Shown: positions 11,015 to 20,816, counted from the first letter of the stretch. The stretch is DNA of 64,000 nucleotides from Anoxybacillus mongoliensis (GCF_014201515.1 NZ_JACHEQ010000003.1:62001-126000), one strand, 5' to 3'. Notes: a model not told the origin generated them from the sequence alone. Translations and numbers: made by a program.

Positions 11015-11055
11015 CGTTGTTCGTTACAAAAAGGTGTAACGGTGCACCTCCCTTT
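11015..11055 (-). promoter_or_regulatory. polC translation start region: ribosome binding site, hairpin, ATG
   Basis: A near-perfect site AAAGGGAGGTG lies about 30 bases before the polC ATG, too far for normal use. Between them CGTTACA pairs perfectly with TGTAACG (11022–11041) around loop CCTTTT. With the hairpin folded, the site is left about 10 bases from the ATG. An in-frame TAA upstream rules out an earlier start in this frame. Confidence 0.6.
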
Positions 11056-11094
11056 CTTTATTTCTTCATCGTTTGGGGGTGATAGACGACAGAA

Positions 11095-11112
11095 AGAGGG
11101 GGATCCCCCTCT
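11095..11112 (-). terminator. GC-rich palindrome after proS
   Basis: AGAGGGGGATCCCCCTCT is an 18-base perfect palindrome 7 bases after the proS stop codon, followed by TTCTGTCGTCT. The stem is strong but the T-run is poor, so termination would be partial. It is the only terminator-like element between proS and polC. Confidence 0.5.
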
Positions 11113-11119
11113 CTGCCTT

Positions 11120-12814
11120 TTACAAATATCGGCGCAAAGTCTCCACTAATTGCGACACATGTACTTCCTCTGTTTCGCCTGTTTTGCGCACTTTTACTTC
11201 AACTATTCCTTCGCTTGCCCGTTTTCCAATCGTTACGCGTACAGGTAAACCGATTAAATCGCTGTCAGCGAATTTCACACCTGGGCGCTCAGCACGATCG
11301 TCATACAACACTTCAAATCCTTCTTGTTGCAAACGTACGTACCATTCGTCTGCGAGTTTTCGTTGCTCGTCCACTTTCGGATTGACAGAAATGAGATGAA
11401 CATGGAACGGGGCAACAGCTGTCGGCCAAATGAGTCCATGTTCATCGTTATATTGTTCAGCGATGGCTGCAAGCGTACGAGATACGCCAATGCCATAGCA
11501 TCCCATAATCATCGGTTGCATACGTCCATTTTCATCTAAATACGTGGCATTCATCGCTTCGCTATAACGTGTTCCTAGTTTAAATACGTGACCAACTTCA
11601 ATGCCGCGCGCAAAACGAATCGTTCCTTTTCCATCTGGCGACGGATCCCCTTCTTGAATGAAACGAACGTCCGCATATTGCGCAACAAAATCACGATCTG
11701 GATTGACCCCTTTATAATGATAGTGTGCTTCATTGGCTCCACATACGCCATTTACAATCGCTTTGACCGCATGATCCGCTAAAACGAGTACATCATCGCT
11801 CACACCGATTGGACCAAGCGAACCAACTTCACAGTTCATTACTTGTTTTGTTTCTTCTGGCGTCGCTAATTCTACAACTGTTGCTTCTAATATATTTTTT
11901 ACTTTCACGTCATTCACTTCATGGTCGCCACGTACAAGAACAAGTACATAACGATCGTCTACTTTAAATAATAACGACTTGATGCATTTTTCTTTTGGTA
12001 CTTGCAGAAACTGACTTACTTCTTCAATCGAACGTTGTTCCGGTGTATGCACTTTTTCAAGCGGTGCATGCGGTTCATCGCTTCGCTCATACGTCGTAAT
12101 GACTGGTGCCATTTCAATATTCGCCGCATAATCAGACGAATCAGAATATGCAATCGTATCTTCTCCAACATCAGATAAAACCATAAACTCATGCGTATCT
12201 TTTCCGCCCATGGCGCCAGAATCGGCAATGACAGCGCGGAAATTCAACCCGCAACGACGGAACACATTCGCATAAGCTTCGTACATTTTATTGTATACTT
12301 CATCTAAACTTTCTTGTGAAGCATGAAACGAATATGCATCTTTCATAATAAACTCACGACCACGAAGCAAACCGAAACGTGGGCGTTTTTCGTCACGAAA
12401 CTTCGTTTGAATTTGATAAAGCGTAAGCGGCAAACGCTTATACGATTTCACTTCATCGCGAACAAGTGCCGTAATGACTTCTTCATGTGTTGCACCGAGC
12501 GCAAAGTCGCGATCGTGGCGATCTTTTAAACGCATTAATTCCGGTCCATATGAATACCAGCGGCCTGACTCTTGCCATAGTTCTGCTTGTTGCAACGCTG
12601 GCATCAACAGTTCAATAGCACCTGCCCGTTCCATTTCTTCACGAATGATCGCTTCAATTTTTTGTAACACACGCTTACCAAGTGGCAAGAAGCTATATAC
12701 TCCGCTTGCATTTTGGCGAATGAAACCGGCGCGAAGCAGCAGTTGATGGCTTTTAATTTCCGCGTCTGCTGGCACTTCACGCAATGTAGGAATAAACGAC
12801 ATACTTTGTTTCAT
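11120..12814 (-). CDS. proS: Prolyl-tRNA synthetase
   Basis: Charges tRNA-Pro with proline in the cytoplasm. The 564 residues are the bacterial-type (class IIa) enzyme with an editing insertion. Motif 1 is near the start, motif 2 is the region [26 protein letters not shown] (about 140–165), the INS editing domain spans about 225–405, and motif 3 is [18 protein letters not shown] (about 443–460). A C-terminal anticodon-binding domain follows. SD GAGGTG precedes the ATG. It sits between rasP and polC as in B. subtilis. Confidence 0.97.
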   Translation of the reverse strand: MKQSMSFIPTLREVPADAEIKSHQLLLRAGFIRQNASGVYSFLPLGKRVLQKIEAIIREEMERAGAIELLMPALQQAELWQESGRWYSYGPELMRLKDRHDRDFALGATHEEVITALVRDEVKSYKRLPLTLYQIQTKFRDEKRPRFGLLRGREFIMKDAYSFHASQESLDEVYNKMYEAYANVFRRCGLNFRAVIADSGAMGGKDTHEFMVLSDVGEDTIAYSDSSDYAANIEMAPVITTYERSDEPHAPLEKVHTPEQRSIEEVSQFLQVPKEKCIKSLLFKVDDRYVLVLVRGDHEVNDVKVKNILEATVVELATPEETKQVMNCEVGSLGPIGVSDDVLVLADHAVKAIVNGVCGANEAHYHYKGVNPDRDFVAQYADVRFIQEGDPSPDGKGTIRFARGIEVGHVFKLGTRYSEAMNATYLDENGRMQPMIMGCYGIGVSRTLAAIAEQYNDEHGLIWPTAVAPFHVHLISVNPKVDEQRKLADEWYVRLQQEGFEVLYDDRAERPGVKFADSDLIGLPVRVTIGKRASEGIVEVKVRKTGETEEVHVSQLVETLRRYL

Positions 12815-12843
12815 CTTTTTTTAGCACCTCTTACTTCATTGAT

Positions 12844-14100
12844 TTATAAGAAAAATTTTTGAATATCATTCCACGTAACAACAAGCATGAGCAACATGAG
12901 AAGGGCAAAACCGATAAAATGCACAATTCCTTCTTTTTGGCGATCAATTGGCTTTCCACGCAACGCCTCAATCGCAAAAAACGTTAAGCGTCCTCCATCA
13001 AGCGCTGGAAGCGGAAGTAAGTTGATAATCCCTAAGTTAATGCTTAAAATCGCTCCCCATTTCATTAAATAATACACGCCAGATTGGGCGACTTTATGTG
13101 TGGAAACGGCAATGCCAACAGGTCCAGATAGCATATCAAATGAAAATTTCCCCGTCAATAAATGACCTAATCCAACGATAATTTCCTTTGTCCAATAGTA
13201 CGTTTCTAACGCTCCTTGTTTGATCGCCCCAACGACCGATTTTTCCATCGGTCCATATACACCGATCAAACCGATCGTCTCTCCTTCGATCGTTTTCTTT
13301 TCTGGTGTGACGGTGAGATCGATCATTTGACCGTTGCGATTTACTTGAAATTGGAGCGGTTTTTCTGGGCTTTTTCGAATAATTGTAACAACATCCGTCC
13401 ATGAAGACATCGGCTGTCCGTCAATCGAAATGACAATATCACCTTGTTTCAATCCTGCTTGACGCGCGGCACCGTCTTCTGTCAATTCACCAACAATCGG
13501 TTTATCAACAGGGTACCCTTGTAGCAGTCCAATAACAATAAAGATGACAAGTGCTAAGATGAAATTCATAAGCGGACCAGCGAAAATAGCCATCGCCCGC
13601 TGTCCAAGCGTTTTTGAGCCGAATTGACGATTGTACGGTGCAATTTGTACTTCTTCGCGATCAATAACGATGTAGGCAGGATCGCTTAACTCAAAACGTT
13701 GTAAGCGATCATCTTCATTCTCGTAACCTTCAATATATAGCTCATGTTCAAAGTCTGCGCGCTCCACCTCAATGATTTTCGCATCTTCATATTCATCTTT
13801 ATGATTGACGATGATTTTCTTCACTTTACCATCTGAATGAAACAGTAAGCCGACAACTTGCCCGCGCTTGACGTCAATCATCTCAGGATCTTCGCCAGCC
13901 ATGCGCACAAAACCACCAAGTGGGAGCAAACGAATGGTGTACGTCGTTTCCCCTTTTTTCATTGAAAACACTTTTGGACCAAATCCAATCGCAAACTCGC
14001 GGCATAAAATACCTGCTCGCTTCGCGAAAATGAAGTGACCTAATTCATGAAAAAACACAAGCGCACCAAAAATGATAAGAAAAGCAATAACCGTCTCCAA
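12844..14100 (-). CDS. rasP: Site-2 intramembrane metalloprotease RasP
   Basis: Cleaves membrane-embedded substrates such as anti-sigma factor RsiW and signal-peptide remnants. Seen are a first membrane segment with zinc-binding HELGH (about residues 17–21), GFGPKVFSMKKGETTYTIRLLPLGGFVRM, a PDZ domain near 200–270, and a last membrane region with NLLPLPALDGGR (LDG motif). I prefer TTG at 14100 (418 residues) because AAAGGTGG lies 8 bases upstream; GTG at 14112 would overlap that site. Family length is about 420. It follows dxr by 15 bases. Confidence 0.94.
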   Translation of the reverse strand: METVIAFLIIFGALVFFHELGHFIFAKRAGILCREFAIGFGPKVFSMKKGETTYTIRLLPLGGFVRMAGEDPEMIDVKRGQVVGLLFHSDGKVKKIIVNHKDEYEDAKIIEVERADFEHELYIEGYENEDDRLQRFELSDPAYIVIDREEVQIAPYNRQFGSKTLGQRAMAIFAGPLMNFILALVIFIVIGLLQGYPVDKPIVGELTEDGAARQAGLKQGDIVISIDGQPMSSWTDVVTIIRKSPEKPLQFQVNRNGQMIDLTVTPEKKTIEGETIGLIGVYGPMEKSVVGAIKQGALETYYWTKEIIVGLGHLLTGKFSFDMLSGPVGIAVSTHKVAQSGVYYLMKWGAILSINLGIINLLPLPALDGGRLTFFAIEALRGKPIDRQKEGIVHFIGFALLMLLMLVVTWNDIQKFFL

Positions 14101-14115
14101 AGTTTCAACCACCTT

Positions 14116-15261
14116 TTACATGTGTAGTGATTTTACATATTGTCTCGTTTCAAAATCAACTGCACGAATCGTCTCAAGATCCGGATGAGCAATCGGTACA
14201 TGCCGCTCCATCGCTTTTTCAATGCATTGTTCGATCGCTAGAAACGATATTTGTCCAGCTAAAAAGGCTGACACCGCTTCTTCATTGGCGGCGTTTAATA
14301 CCGTCGGCATCGTTCCGCCTATCTTTCCAGCTTCATAAGCAAATTGTAAACAACGGAACCGGTCCATGTCCACTTTTTGAAAATGCAACGTGGCTACTTG
14401 TGCTAAGTTTAGTCGTTCAATATGTAGCGGAAAACGGTCAGGATATGTTAATGCATATTGAATCGGTACTCGCATATCTGGCGTTCCGAGTTGAGCCATG
14501 ACACTTCCATCATGAAATTGTACCATCGAATGAATAATGCTCTCTTTGTGTAAAAGGACGTCAATTTGTTCATACGGTAATTGGAATAACCAGTGTGCTT
14601 CGATCACTTCGAGTCCTTTGTTCATCATCGTTGCAGAATCAATTGTAATTTTTGCTCCCATCGACCAATTCGGATGTTTTAACGCTTCTTCCACTGTGAC
14701 GTATTGTAGTTGTTCGCGAGTCCGATCACGAAAACTACCACCAGATGCCGTTAAAATGATGCATTCGATATTTTTTTGTTGTTCCCCTTGCAAACATTGA
14801 AAGATAGCAGAATGCTCACTATCGACAGGCAAAATGGCTACACCGTAATCAGCAGCGTGTTTCATGACAAGATGACCTGCTGTAACTAACGTTTCTTTAT
14901 TCGCTAACGCAATCGTTTTTTTCGCCTCAATCGCTTGTAACGTAGGTACTAATCCAACGCTTCCGACAACGGCATTGACGACAATGTCTGCTTCTTGAAC
15001 GGTCGCTACTTCAACGAGACCATCTTCACCAGAAACGATGCGCACTCGCCCTATATATTCGCTTTGTAGCATATGTGCATCTTCTTTTTGAGCAACACAT
15101 ACGACTTTCGGTGAAAATTGTTCAATAATATGCCGAGCTTGTTCTATATTTCGCCCGGCGGAAAAAGCGACGAGACGAAACGCATCGGGATGGGCGCGTA
15201 TCACATCTAACGTTTGCATACCGATCGAACCCGTCGCTCCTAATAAACTAATTGCTCGCAA
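14116..15261 (-). CDS. dxr: 1-deoxy-D-xylulose 5-phosphate reductoisomerase
   Basis: Second step of the MEP isoprenoid pathway: DXP to MEP with NADPH. The 381 residues begin [20 protein letters not shown], the NADPH-binding Rossmann motif, then [25 protein letters not shown] and [16 protein letters not shown], the metal and substrate loop. I chose TTG at 15261: AAGGAG lies 8 bases before it, and the result aligns with the B. subtilis start without extra residues. With uppS and cdsA it links isoprenoid and envelope synthesis in one cluster. Confidence 0.95.
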   Translation of the reverse strand: MRAISLLGATGSIGMQTLDVIRAHPDAFRLVAFSAGRNIEQARHIIEQFSPKVVCVAQKEDAHMLQSEYIGRVRIVSGEDGLVEVATVQEADIVVNAVVGSVGLVPTLQAIEAKKTIALANKETLVTAGHLVMKHAADYGVAILPVDSEHSAIFQCLQGEQQKNIECIILTASGGSFRDRTREQLQYVTVEEALKHPNWSMGAKITIDSATMMNKGLEVIEAHWLFQLPYEQIDVLLHKESIIHSMVQFHDGSVMAQLGTPDMRVPIQYALTYPDRFPLHIERLNLAQVATLHFQKVDMDRFRCLQFAYEAGKIGGTMPTVLNAANEEAVSAFLAGQISFLAIEQCIEKAMERHVPIAHPDLETIRAVDFETRQYVKSLHM

Positions 15262-15276
15262 AAGCCCCACTCCTTT

Positions 15277-16044
15277 TTACGCAATAAGGTAAAACAGATA
15301 CAAAATTGGTAAAACAAATAACAAACTATCGAAGCGATCTAAAATGCCACCGTGTCCTGGCAAAATAGCTCCTGAATCTTTTACTCCATAGTGACGTTTA
15401 AATGCAGATTCCACTAAATCACCAAGCTGTCCGAAAACGGATAAAATGACTGTCGCAATGAGTAGCATGAGGAAAGAAGGAGCAAATGGCGATAGCCACT
15501 CATACACGCTTACGACAACAAGGGCACACAAAACGCCACCAATGGCACCTTCAACTGTTTTATTTGGGCTAATATGCTCCCATAGCTTTCGTTTTCCGAA
15601 CGCGCGACCAACGAAGTACGCTCCGCTATCCGTTGCCCAAATTAAAAAGAGCGCATAAAAAATGTATGACAATCCTGCTTCACGCACCTGAAAGAACGAA
15701 TAAAATCCAACGCCTACATAAAGCAAAGAAGCAATCATAAATCCTACATCATCGAACGTAAACGCGTTTTTCGATATGACCGTATAAATGAGCAACAAAA
15801 AGAACCCGATGATAACAATCCATATGTTTATCATATGTTCATATGGATATAAAAAGAGCCATAATGCAAGAAAACTAACAATGCTCGGAAACGAAAAGAG
15901 CGATATGCGTTTCATGCGAATAAGTTCAAATAAACCAACTGTAGCCAGTATATACGTTAACACTAAGAATGGCCATTTGCCATATATGACGATCGGTAAA
16001 AAGACTGAAGCTGCAATAATTGCTGTTACAATTCTTTGTTTCAT
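15277..16044 (-). CDS. cdsA: Phosphatidate cytidylyltransferase
   Basis: Makes CDP-diacylglycerol, the precursor of phosphatidylglycerol and phosphatidylethanolamine, at the membrane. The 255-residue protein has about seven hydrophobic segments. Its C-terminal signature starts at about residue 200 and includes SVFGQLGDLVESAFKRHYGVKDSG and LPGHGGILDRFDSLLF, with the catalytic aspartates. The ATG at 16044 is 6 bases after uppS; GGAGG within the end of uppS is the nearest ribosome binding site. Length and motifs are normal. Confidence 0.95.
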   Translation of the reverse strand: MKQRIVTAIIAASVFLPIVIYGKWPFLVLTYILATVGLFELIRMKRISLFSFPSIVSFLALWLFLYPYEHMINIWIVIIGFFLLLIYTVISKNAFTFDDVGFMIASLLYVGVGFYSFFQVREAGLSYIFYALFLIWATDSGAYFVGRAFGKRKLWEHISPNKTVEGAIGGVLCALVVVSVYEWLSPFAPSFLMLLIATVILSVFGQLGDLVESAFKRHYGVKDSGAILPGHGGILDRFDSLLFVLPILYLFYLIA

Positions 16045-16050
16045 ATGAAA

Positions 16051-16815
16051 TTATACGCCTCCAAATCGACGGCTTCGTTGTTGAAATTCATGTACCGCCT
16101 GTAAAAAATGTCGCTCTGTGAAGTCTGGCCATAATACGTCTGTAAACCAAAATTCTGTATAAGCCAATTGCCAAAGCATAAAATTACTTAAACGAATTTC
16201 TCCGCTTGTGCGAATAAGTAAATCGGGATCTGGTAAATCGTTTGTCATTAAATATGAATGGAACACCTGTTCATTCACATCGCTTGCTTGAATCGTTCCA
16301 TTTTGCACATCGTCAACAAGCTTTTGAACGGCATGCACAATTTCTGCACGACTTCCGTAGTTTAACGCAAAGTTTAAAATTAAGCCGGTATTTTGTTTTG
16401 TTTCTTCGATTGCTTTATCGACTGCATGTAACGTATGTAAAGGTAGTTGATCTTTATGTCCCATAACGCGTACTTGTACGTTTTCTGCGATTAACTCTGG
16501 CAAAAATGTGTTCAAAAATTGTTCAGGCAACTGCATTAAATAATCGACTTCCGTTTTTGGTCGTTTCCAATTTTCAGTTGAAAATGCGTATAACGTTAAC
16601 ACTTTTACACCGAGTTCGTTCGCAAAACGCGTAATTTTCCGTACCGTTTGCATGCCCTCATAATGTCCAGCCATACGTGGCAACGCGCGTTTTTTCGCCC
16701 ATCGTCCGTTCCCGTCCATGATGATCGCCACATGCGCAGGAATCGGTCCTTGTAAAATTGTTTCTTTCTCATATCCTTCTTCTTTGTTTTTCCATCTTTT
16801 CATCTTTTCAAACAT
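16051..16815 (-). CDS. uppS: Undecaprenyl diphosphate synthase
   Basis: Adds isopentenyl units to farnesyl-PP to give C55-PP, the lipid carrier for peptidoglycan and teichoic acids. The 254 residues show HVAIIMDGNGRWAKKR at about 28–43 with the Mg-binding Asp of MDGNGRW, then LTLYAFSTENWKRP and the C-terminal DPDLLIRTSGEIRLSNF. GGAGG lies 10 bases before the ATG at 16815. A terminator and an extended −10 promoter precede it, so the envelope genes can be transcribed apart from frr. Confidence 0.96.
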   Translation of the reverse strand: MFEKMKRWKNKEEGYEKETILQGPIPAHVAIIMDGNGRWAKKRALPRMAGHYEGMQTVRKITRFANELGVKVLTLYAFSTENWKRPKTEVDYLMQLPEQFLNTFLPELIAENVQVRVMGHKDQLPLHTLHAVDKAIEETKQNTGLILNFALNYGSRAEIVHAVQKLVDDVQNGTIQASDVNEQVFHSYLMTNDLPDPDLLIRTSGEIRLSNFMLWQLAYTEFWFTDVLWPDFTERHFLQAVHEFQQRSRRFGGV

Positions 16816-16872
16816 AAGCGCGTGTCCTCCAGCTTTGATCCAACATGATTAGGCTGTGCGCCCTATTTCGTA

Positions 16873-16881
16873 ATTATAACA
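16873..16881 (-). promoter_or_regulatory. Extended −10 promoter before uppS
   Basis: TGTTATAAT on the minus strand is a consensus extended −10 element. It starts within the T-run of the frr terminator and lies about 57 bases before uppS. No good −35 is visible, which extended −10 promoters tolerate. Confidence 0.55.
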
Positions 16882-16906
16882 AAAAACCCTCTATAAACAT
16901 AGAGGG
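16881..16906 (-). terminator. Intrinsic terminator after frr
   Basis: CCCTCTAT pairs with ATAGAGGG (16887–16906) around a 4-base loop, followed on the minus strand by six T residues. It lies 2 bases after the frr stop codon. A clear rho-independent terminator. Confidence 0.9.
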
Positions 16907-16908
16907 AC

Positions 16909-17460
16909 TTATACTTCCATGACTTCTCTCTCTTTTTCTTTCGTAATCACATCAATTTTTGCGATATGATCGTCTGTTAATTTTTGAATGTCCTCTGTAT
17001 AACCTCGCAACTCGTCTTCTGTAATTTCGCCATTTTTCTCTAGCTTTTTCAACTCATCGTTTGCATCACGGCGAATGTTGCGCACAGCGACTTTCGCTTC
17101 TTCAGCATATTTTTTTACTAACTTCACAAGCTCACGACGGCGCTCTTCTGTTAGCGGCGGAATGGAAATACGAATGACTGAACCGTCGTTTGAAGGCGTT
17201 AACCCTAAGTCAGATGCTAAAATAGCTTTTTCAATTTCCTTCAATACAGATTTGTCATACGGCTGAATAACAAGAAGGCGAGCTTCTGGCACTTGAATGC
17301 CTGCTAACTGAATAATTGGTGTCGGCATGCCGTAGTAATCTACTGTAATTTTTTCTAATAACGCTGGATTCGCACGACCTGCGCGAATCGTTGCGAGTTC
17401 ACGCGAAAAAGCTTGAACTGCTTTATCCATTTTTTCTTTCGCGTTCGTTAATACTTGCAT
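16909..17460 (-). CDS. frr: Ribosome recycling factor
   Basis: Splits post-termination ribosomes with EF-G. The 183 residues form the RRF two-domain fold: a coiled three-helix bundle broken by a beta domain. Seen are [24 protein letters not shown] near 20–43, then [14 protein letters not shown] and the C-terminal helix [21 protein letters not shown]. The ATG at 17460 directly follows the pyrH stop with GGGGG upstream, so the two are co-translated. Only one residue or so shorter than relatives. Confidence 0.96.
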   Translation of the reverse strand: MQVLTNAKEKMDKAVQAFSRELATIRAGRANPALLEKITVDYYGMPTPIIQLAGIQVPEARLLVIQPYDKSVLKEIEKAILASDLGLTPSNDGSVIRISIPPLTEERRRELVKLVKKYAEEAKVAVRNIRRDANDELKKLEKNGEITEDELRGYTEDIQKLTDDHIAKIDVITKEKEREVMEV

Positions 17461-17461
17461 C

Positions 17462-18184
17462 TTATTTCCCCCTTACAATTGTTCCAATATTTTCGCCTAA
17501 TACGGCACGTTTAATATTTCCTTCTTCCATAATCGAGAAAACAATAAGTGGAATATCGTTATCCATACATAACGATGAAGCGGTTGAATCCATGACGCCT
17601 AATCCTTGTTTGATCACATCTAAGTAGGATAGTTCATCGTACTTCACCGCATTTTTGTCCACTTTTGGATCGGCGCTGTATACACCATCTACGTTGTTTT
17701 TTGCCATTAAAATGACGTCCGCTTCAATTTCTGCAGCACGAAGCGCGGCTGTCGTATCTGTCGAGAAGTACGGATTCCCTGTTCCTGCCGCAAAAATGAC
17801 GACACGTTTTTTCTCTAAGTGTCGAATCGCTCTTCGGCGAATGTACGGCTCTGCCACTTGGCGCATTTCGATAGACGTTTGTACGCGCGTTTGTACACCA
17901 AGTTGTTCAAGACTGTCTTGCAAAGCAAGCGAGTTCATTACTGTGGCTAACATGCCCATATAGTCGGCTGTGGCGCGATCCATTCCCATTTCACTGCCGA
18001 TTTTTCCGCGCCAAATGTTCCCACCGCCAACAACGACCGCCACTTCAACTCCAAGCTCTGCTACCTCTTTTACTTGTTGCGCAATGGATTTAATGACAGA
18101 CGGATTAATACCAAATCCTTGATCACCAGCTAGCGCTTCACCGCTTAATTTTAAAACGACACGTTTATATTTTGGGCTTTTCAT
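17462..18184 (-). CDS. pyrH: UMP kinase
   Basis: Phosphorylates UMP to UDP; hexameric and controlled by GTP and UTP. The 240 residues show the amino-acid-kinase fold: [20 protein letters not shown] at the N-terminus, [11 protein letters not shown] (about 50–60), [17 protein letters not shown] and [25 protein letters not shown] precedes the ATG. No promoter is visible in the 62 bases after tsf, so it probably depends on read-through past the palindrome there. Confidence 0.96.
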   Translation of the reverse strand: MKSPKYKRVVLKLSGEALAGDQGFGINPSVIKSIAQQVKEVAELGVEVAVVVGGGNIWRGKIGSEMGMDRATADYMGMLATVMNSLALQDSLEQLGVQTRVQTSIEMRQVAEPYIRRRAIRHLEKKRVVIFAAGTGNPYFSTDTTAALRAAEIEADVILMAKNNVDGVYSADPKVDKNAVKYDELSYLDVIKQGLGVMDSTASSLCMDNDIPLIVFSIMEEGNIKRAVLGENIGTIVRGK

Positions 18185-18205
18185 TGTAAACCTCCATACC
18201 GTTCT

Positions 18206-18239
18206 CTAAAAATAGGGAACACATATGTGTTCCCTATTT
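18206..18239 (-). terminator. Terminator-like 30-base palindrome between tsf and pyrH
   Basis: Bases 18210–18239 form a perfect palindrome centred on ACATATGT: AAATAGGGAACAC… reads the same on both strands. On the minus strand it ends in a short T-run (TTTTT) just after tsf. It should act as an intrinsic terminator, probably leaky because pyrH has no visible promoter of its own. Confidence 0.75.
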
Positions 18240-18246
18240 GTATTCA

Positions 18247-19128
18247 TTACTTACGAACTTGGCTCATAACTTCTTCAGCGAAGTTATCTTGACGTTTTTC
18301 AATACCTTCGCCTACTTCGTAACGGATGAAGCTTTTTACAGTTGCACCATTAGATTCTACAAATTGACGTACTTTTACATCTGGATTTTTGACAAAGCTT
18401 TGCTCAAGTAAGCAAATGTCTTCAAAGAATTTGCCTAAGCGGCCTTCAACCATTTTTTCAACGATGTTTTCTGGTTTTCCTTCATTCAATGCTTGTTGTT
18501 TTAATACTTCGCGCTCACGAGCGATTTCTTCCGCAGATACCTCATCGCGAGAAACGTATTTTGGATTAATCGCAGCAATGTGCATCGCTACATCTTTTGC
18601 AATGTCGCTATTTGTTGTACCTTCTAACACAGTTAATACAGCAATGCGACCACCCATGTGTAAATATGCACCGAACGCTGCATTGTCATCTTTTTCTACA
18701 ACTGCAAAGCGACGTAACGTAATTTTTTCACCAATTTTAGCGATCGCTGCGTTGATATGTTCCTCTACTGTCGCACCGTTATCCATTTTTTGTTGCAGCG
18801 CTTCTTCTACTGTTGCAGGCTTATGTTTTAATAAATGATCCGCTAATTCTTTTACTAATGTTTTAAATCCTTCGTTTTTCGCAACGAAGTCTGTTTCAGA
18901 GTTTACTTCTAAAATGACAGCTACATTTCCATCAACTTCAATTAATGTTGTTCCCTCAGCTGCAATGCGATCTGCTTTTTTCGCGGCCTTCGCCATTCCT
19001 TTTTCACGAAGCCAGTCGATCGCTTTTTCCATATCACCGTTTGTTTCTGTTAACGCTTTTTTGCAGTCCATCATTCCTGCGCCAGTTTTTTCGCGCAATT
19101 CTTTTACCATTTGAGCAGTAATTGCCAT
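18247..19128 (-). CDS. tsf: Elongation factor Ts
   Basis: Nucleotide exchange factor for EF-Tu. The 293-residue protein begins [28 protein letters not shown], with the UBA-like N-terminal domain and the [12 protein letters not shown] signature, then DFVAKNEGF, the EF-Tu-contacting TDFV motif, near residue 80. The ATG at 19128 has AGGAGG 9 bases upstream; three extra residues in a longer reading are not conserved. It forms the rpsB-tsf pair, separated by a terminator and a second hairpin. Confidence 0.97.
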   Translation of the reverse strand: MAITAQMVKELREKTGAGMMDCKKALTETNGDMEKAIDWLREKGMAKAAKKADRIAAEGTTLIEVDGNVAVILEVNSETDFVAKNEGFKTLVKELADHLLKHKPATVEEALQQKMDNGATVEEHINAAIAKIGEKITLRRFAVVEKDDNAAFGAYLHMGGRIAVLTVLEGTTNSDIAKDVAMHIAAINPKYVSRDEVSAEEIAREREVLKQQALNEGKPENIVEKMVEGRLGKFFEDICLLEQSFVKNPDVKVRQFVESNGATVKSFIRYEVGEGIEKRQDNFAEEVMSQVRK

Positions 19129-19168
19129 ATGAAACATCCTCCTTTTTTATGTGCCAAATCGTATGTAC

Positions 19169-19187
19169 ACAAACCGAAACGGTTCGT
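19169..19187 (-). other. Hairpin in the rpsB-tsf spacer, upstream of tsf
   Basis: ACGAACCG and CGGTTTGT pair over 8 positions (one G·U) around a TTT loop, about 40 bases before the tsf start and after the rpsB terminator. There is no T-run. It could stabilise the 5' end of the tsf message. Only the complementarity is seen. Confidence 0.45.
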
Positions 19188-19209
19188 ATGCTTATTATGC
19201 CCGATTTTC

Positions 19210-19250
19210 TTAAAAAAAGGTGATAAAAGGCTCCCCCTCTTATCACCTTT
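19210..19250 (-). terminator. Intrinsic terminator between rpsB and tsf
   Basis: AAAGGTGATAA pairs perfectly with TTATCACCTTT (arms 19216–19226 and 19240–19250) around a 13-base loop, with a run of seven T on the minus strand. It lies 8 bases after the rpsB stop. It would lower tsf transcription relative to rpsB unless bypassed. Confidence 0.88.
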
Positions 19251-19257
19251 CACATGC

Positions 19258-19968
<711 letters not shown>

Positions 19969-20008
19969 TCATCCTCCTAAACGGTTTTTTTCCTCCGCTC
20001 ATGTCATT

Positions 20009-20044
20009 TTTAAGCAAGACTGCAACGCAGCACCGTTGCTTAAA
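20009..20044 (-). promoter_or_regulatory. Structured rpsB leader RNA
   Basis: TTTAAGCAA (20036–20044 side) pairs perfectly with TTGCTTAAA (20009–20017 side) over 9 bp, and CTGC/GCAG form an inner hairpin at 20020–20030. It sits between the rpsB promoter and its ribosome binding site, the place of an autoregulatory ribosomal-protein leader. Autoregulation by S2 is an inference. Confidence 0.55.
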
Positions 20045-20075
20045 TCGATGAGCGTGTGTATTCACACCAAGTAGA

Positions 20076-20104
20076 ACTATATCATAATTAAAAAGCACAT
20101 TCAA
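20076..20104 (-). promoter_or_regulatory. Sigma-A promoter of rpsB
   Basis: TTGAAT (20099–20104), a 17-base spacer and TATAGT (20076–20081) on the minus strand. It directly follows the swrB stop codon, leaving a leader of about 100 bases before rpsB. Confidence 0.8.
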
Positions 20105-20548
20105 CTACTTTTGGTGAAATTTAAGCAAAAGCTCCATTTCTGTTTTGCCACGTTTGAGCATCTTCGCGATCTCATCAATTGTTTTTCCTTGTTGTTGAAG
20201 TTTTAATGCTTCTGAGACAAGCCACTCGAGCGATTGTTCTTCCTTAGGCGTAGTTGACGATAATTCGATGCGGTCAACAACGTGCTCAACTGGAGGAGAC
20301 ATTTGTTCTTTTCGTAACGAACGGGAAGGTTGGCGAACAGTCGATGATGTAATTTGTTTGACAAATCGTTCATTTTCTTCTTTAAACTGCATTAAATATG
20401 TTGTCATCATCGCTTCCATTTCGCGAATAAGCTCTGCTTGCTCTTTTTCCGTCTCTTTAATTTTCACCCATTTTAAAGATAAAAGGATGATGAGAAAGAG
20501 CGAAATACCATGCAAAACAAAGCTAATAAACCATAAAAACGTTGTCAT
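20105..20548 (-). CDS. swrB: SwrB/YlxL-like swarming motility protein
   Basis: In B. subtilis SwrB activates assembly of the flagellar export apparatus and is needed for swarming. This 147-residue protein has one N-terminal membrane segment (about 3–26), a charged coiled-coil stretch (about 30–70), a linker, and a C-terminal helical motif ending IAKMLKRGKTEMELLLKFHQK, typical of the family. I chose the ATG at 20548, behind AGAGGG; an earlier start adds nine residues and overlaps the upstream gene. It is the last gene of the fla/che operon. Identification rests on position, topology and the C-terminal motif. Confidence 0.8.
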   Translation of the reverse strand: MTTFLWFISFVLHGISLFLIILLSLKWVKIKETEKEQAELIREMEAMMTTYLMQFKEENERFVKQITSSTVRQPSRSLRKEQMSPPVEHVVDRIELSSTTPKEEQSLEWLVSEALKLQQQGKTIDEIAKMLKRGKTEMELLLKFHQK

Positions 20549-20558
20549 ATCATCCCTC

Positions 20559-20816
20559 TTATCCGGTAAAATCAATATGTGTTCCTTTGTAAGGGTGTTT
20601 GCTTTTTTCTTTTTTCTCAGATTGTTTTTGCCATTTGGAACGTTCGCTTTGTTCGGCTTTCGTCACTTGCTGCCGAATACGCTCATCTTGTTTTTTCATT
20701 TCTGTTGCAAGCTGTTGTTGAGCAAGCTGTCCGTACTGTTGCATATGTTCTTGCCACTTTCCGAGCTCATGCGTTTTCGGCAACGCTACTTGTAACTCGA
20801 CTAACTTTAAGCTCAT
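20559..20816 (-). CDS. Unnamed small coiled-coil protein between sigD and swrB
   Basis: I do not recognise a named family with certainty. The 85 residues start MSLKLVELQVALPKTHELGK, go through a Gln/Glu/Lys-rich helix (about 20–68) and end HPYKGTHIDFTG, a tail of the kind seen in small proteins of other flagellar operons. No signal peptide or membrane segment. SD AAGGAAG precedes the ATG by 7 bases, so it is translated. B. subtilis 168, as I recall it, has swrB directly after sigD. A role in flagellar assembly or secretion is a guess from location. Confidence 0.75.
   Translation of the reverse strand: MSLKLVELQVALPKTHELGKWQEHMQQYGQLAQQQLATEMKKQDERIRQQVTKAEQSERSKWQKQSEKKEKSKHPYKGTHIDFTG

Noticed and set aside
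11095-11112. Palindrome with GGATCC centre considered as a protein-binding operator
   Set aside because: Its position right after proS and its stem strength fit a terminator-like hairpin better; nothing else points to an operator.
20268-20795. 175-codon open frame on the plus strand
   Set aside because: Antisense to swrB and the small coiled-coil gene; Phe/Leu/Cys-rich, no start signals.
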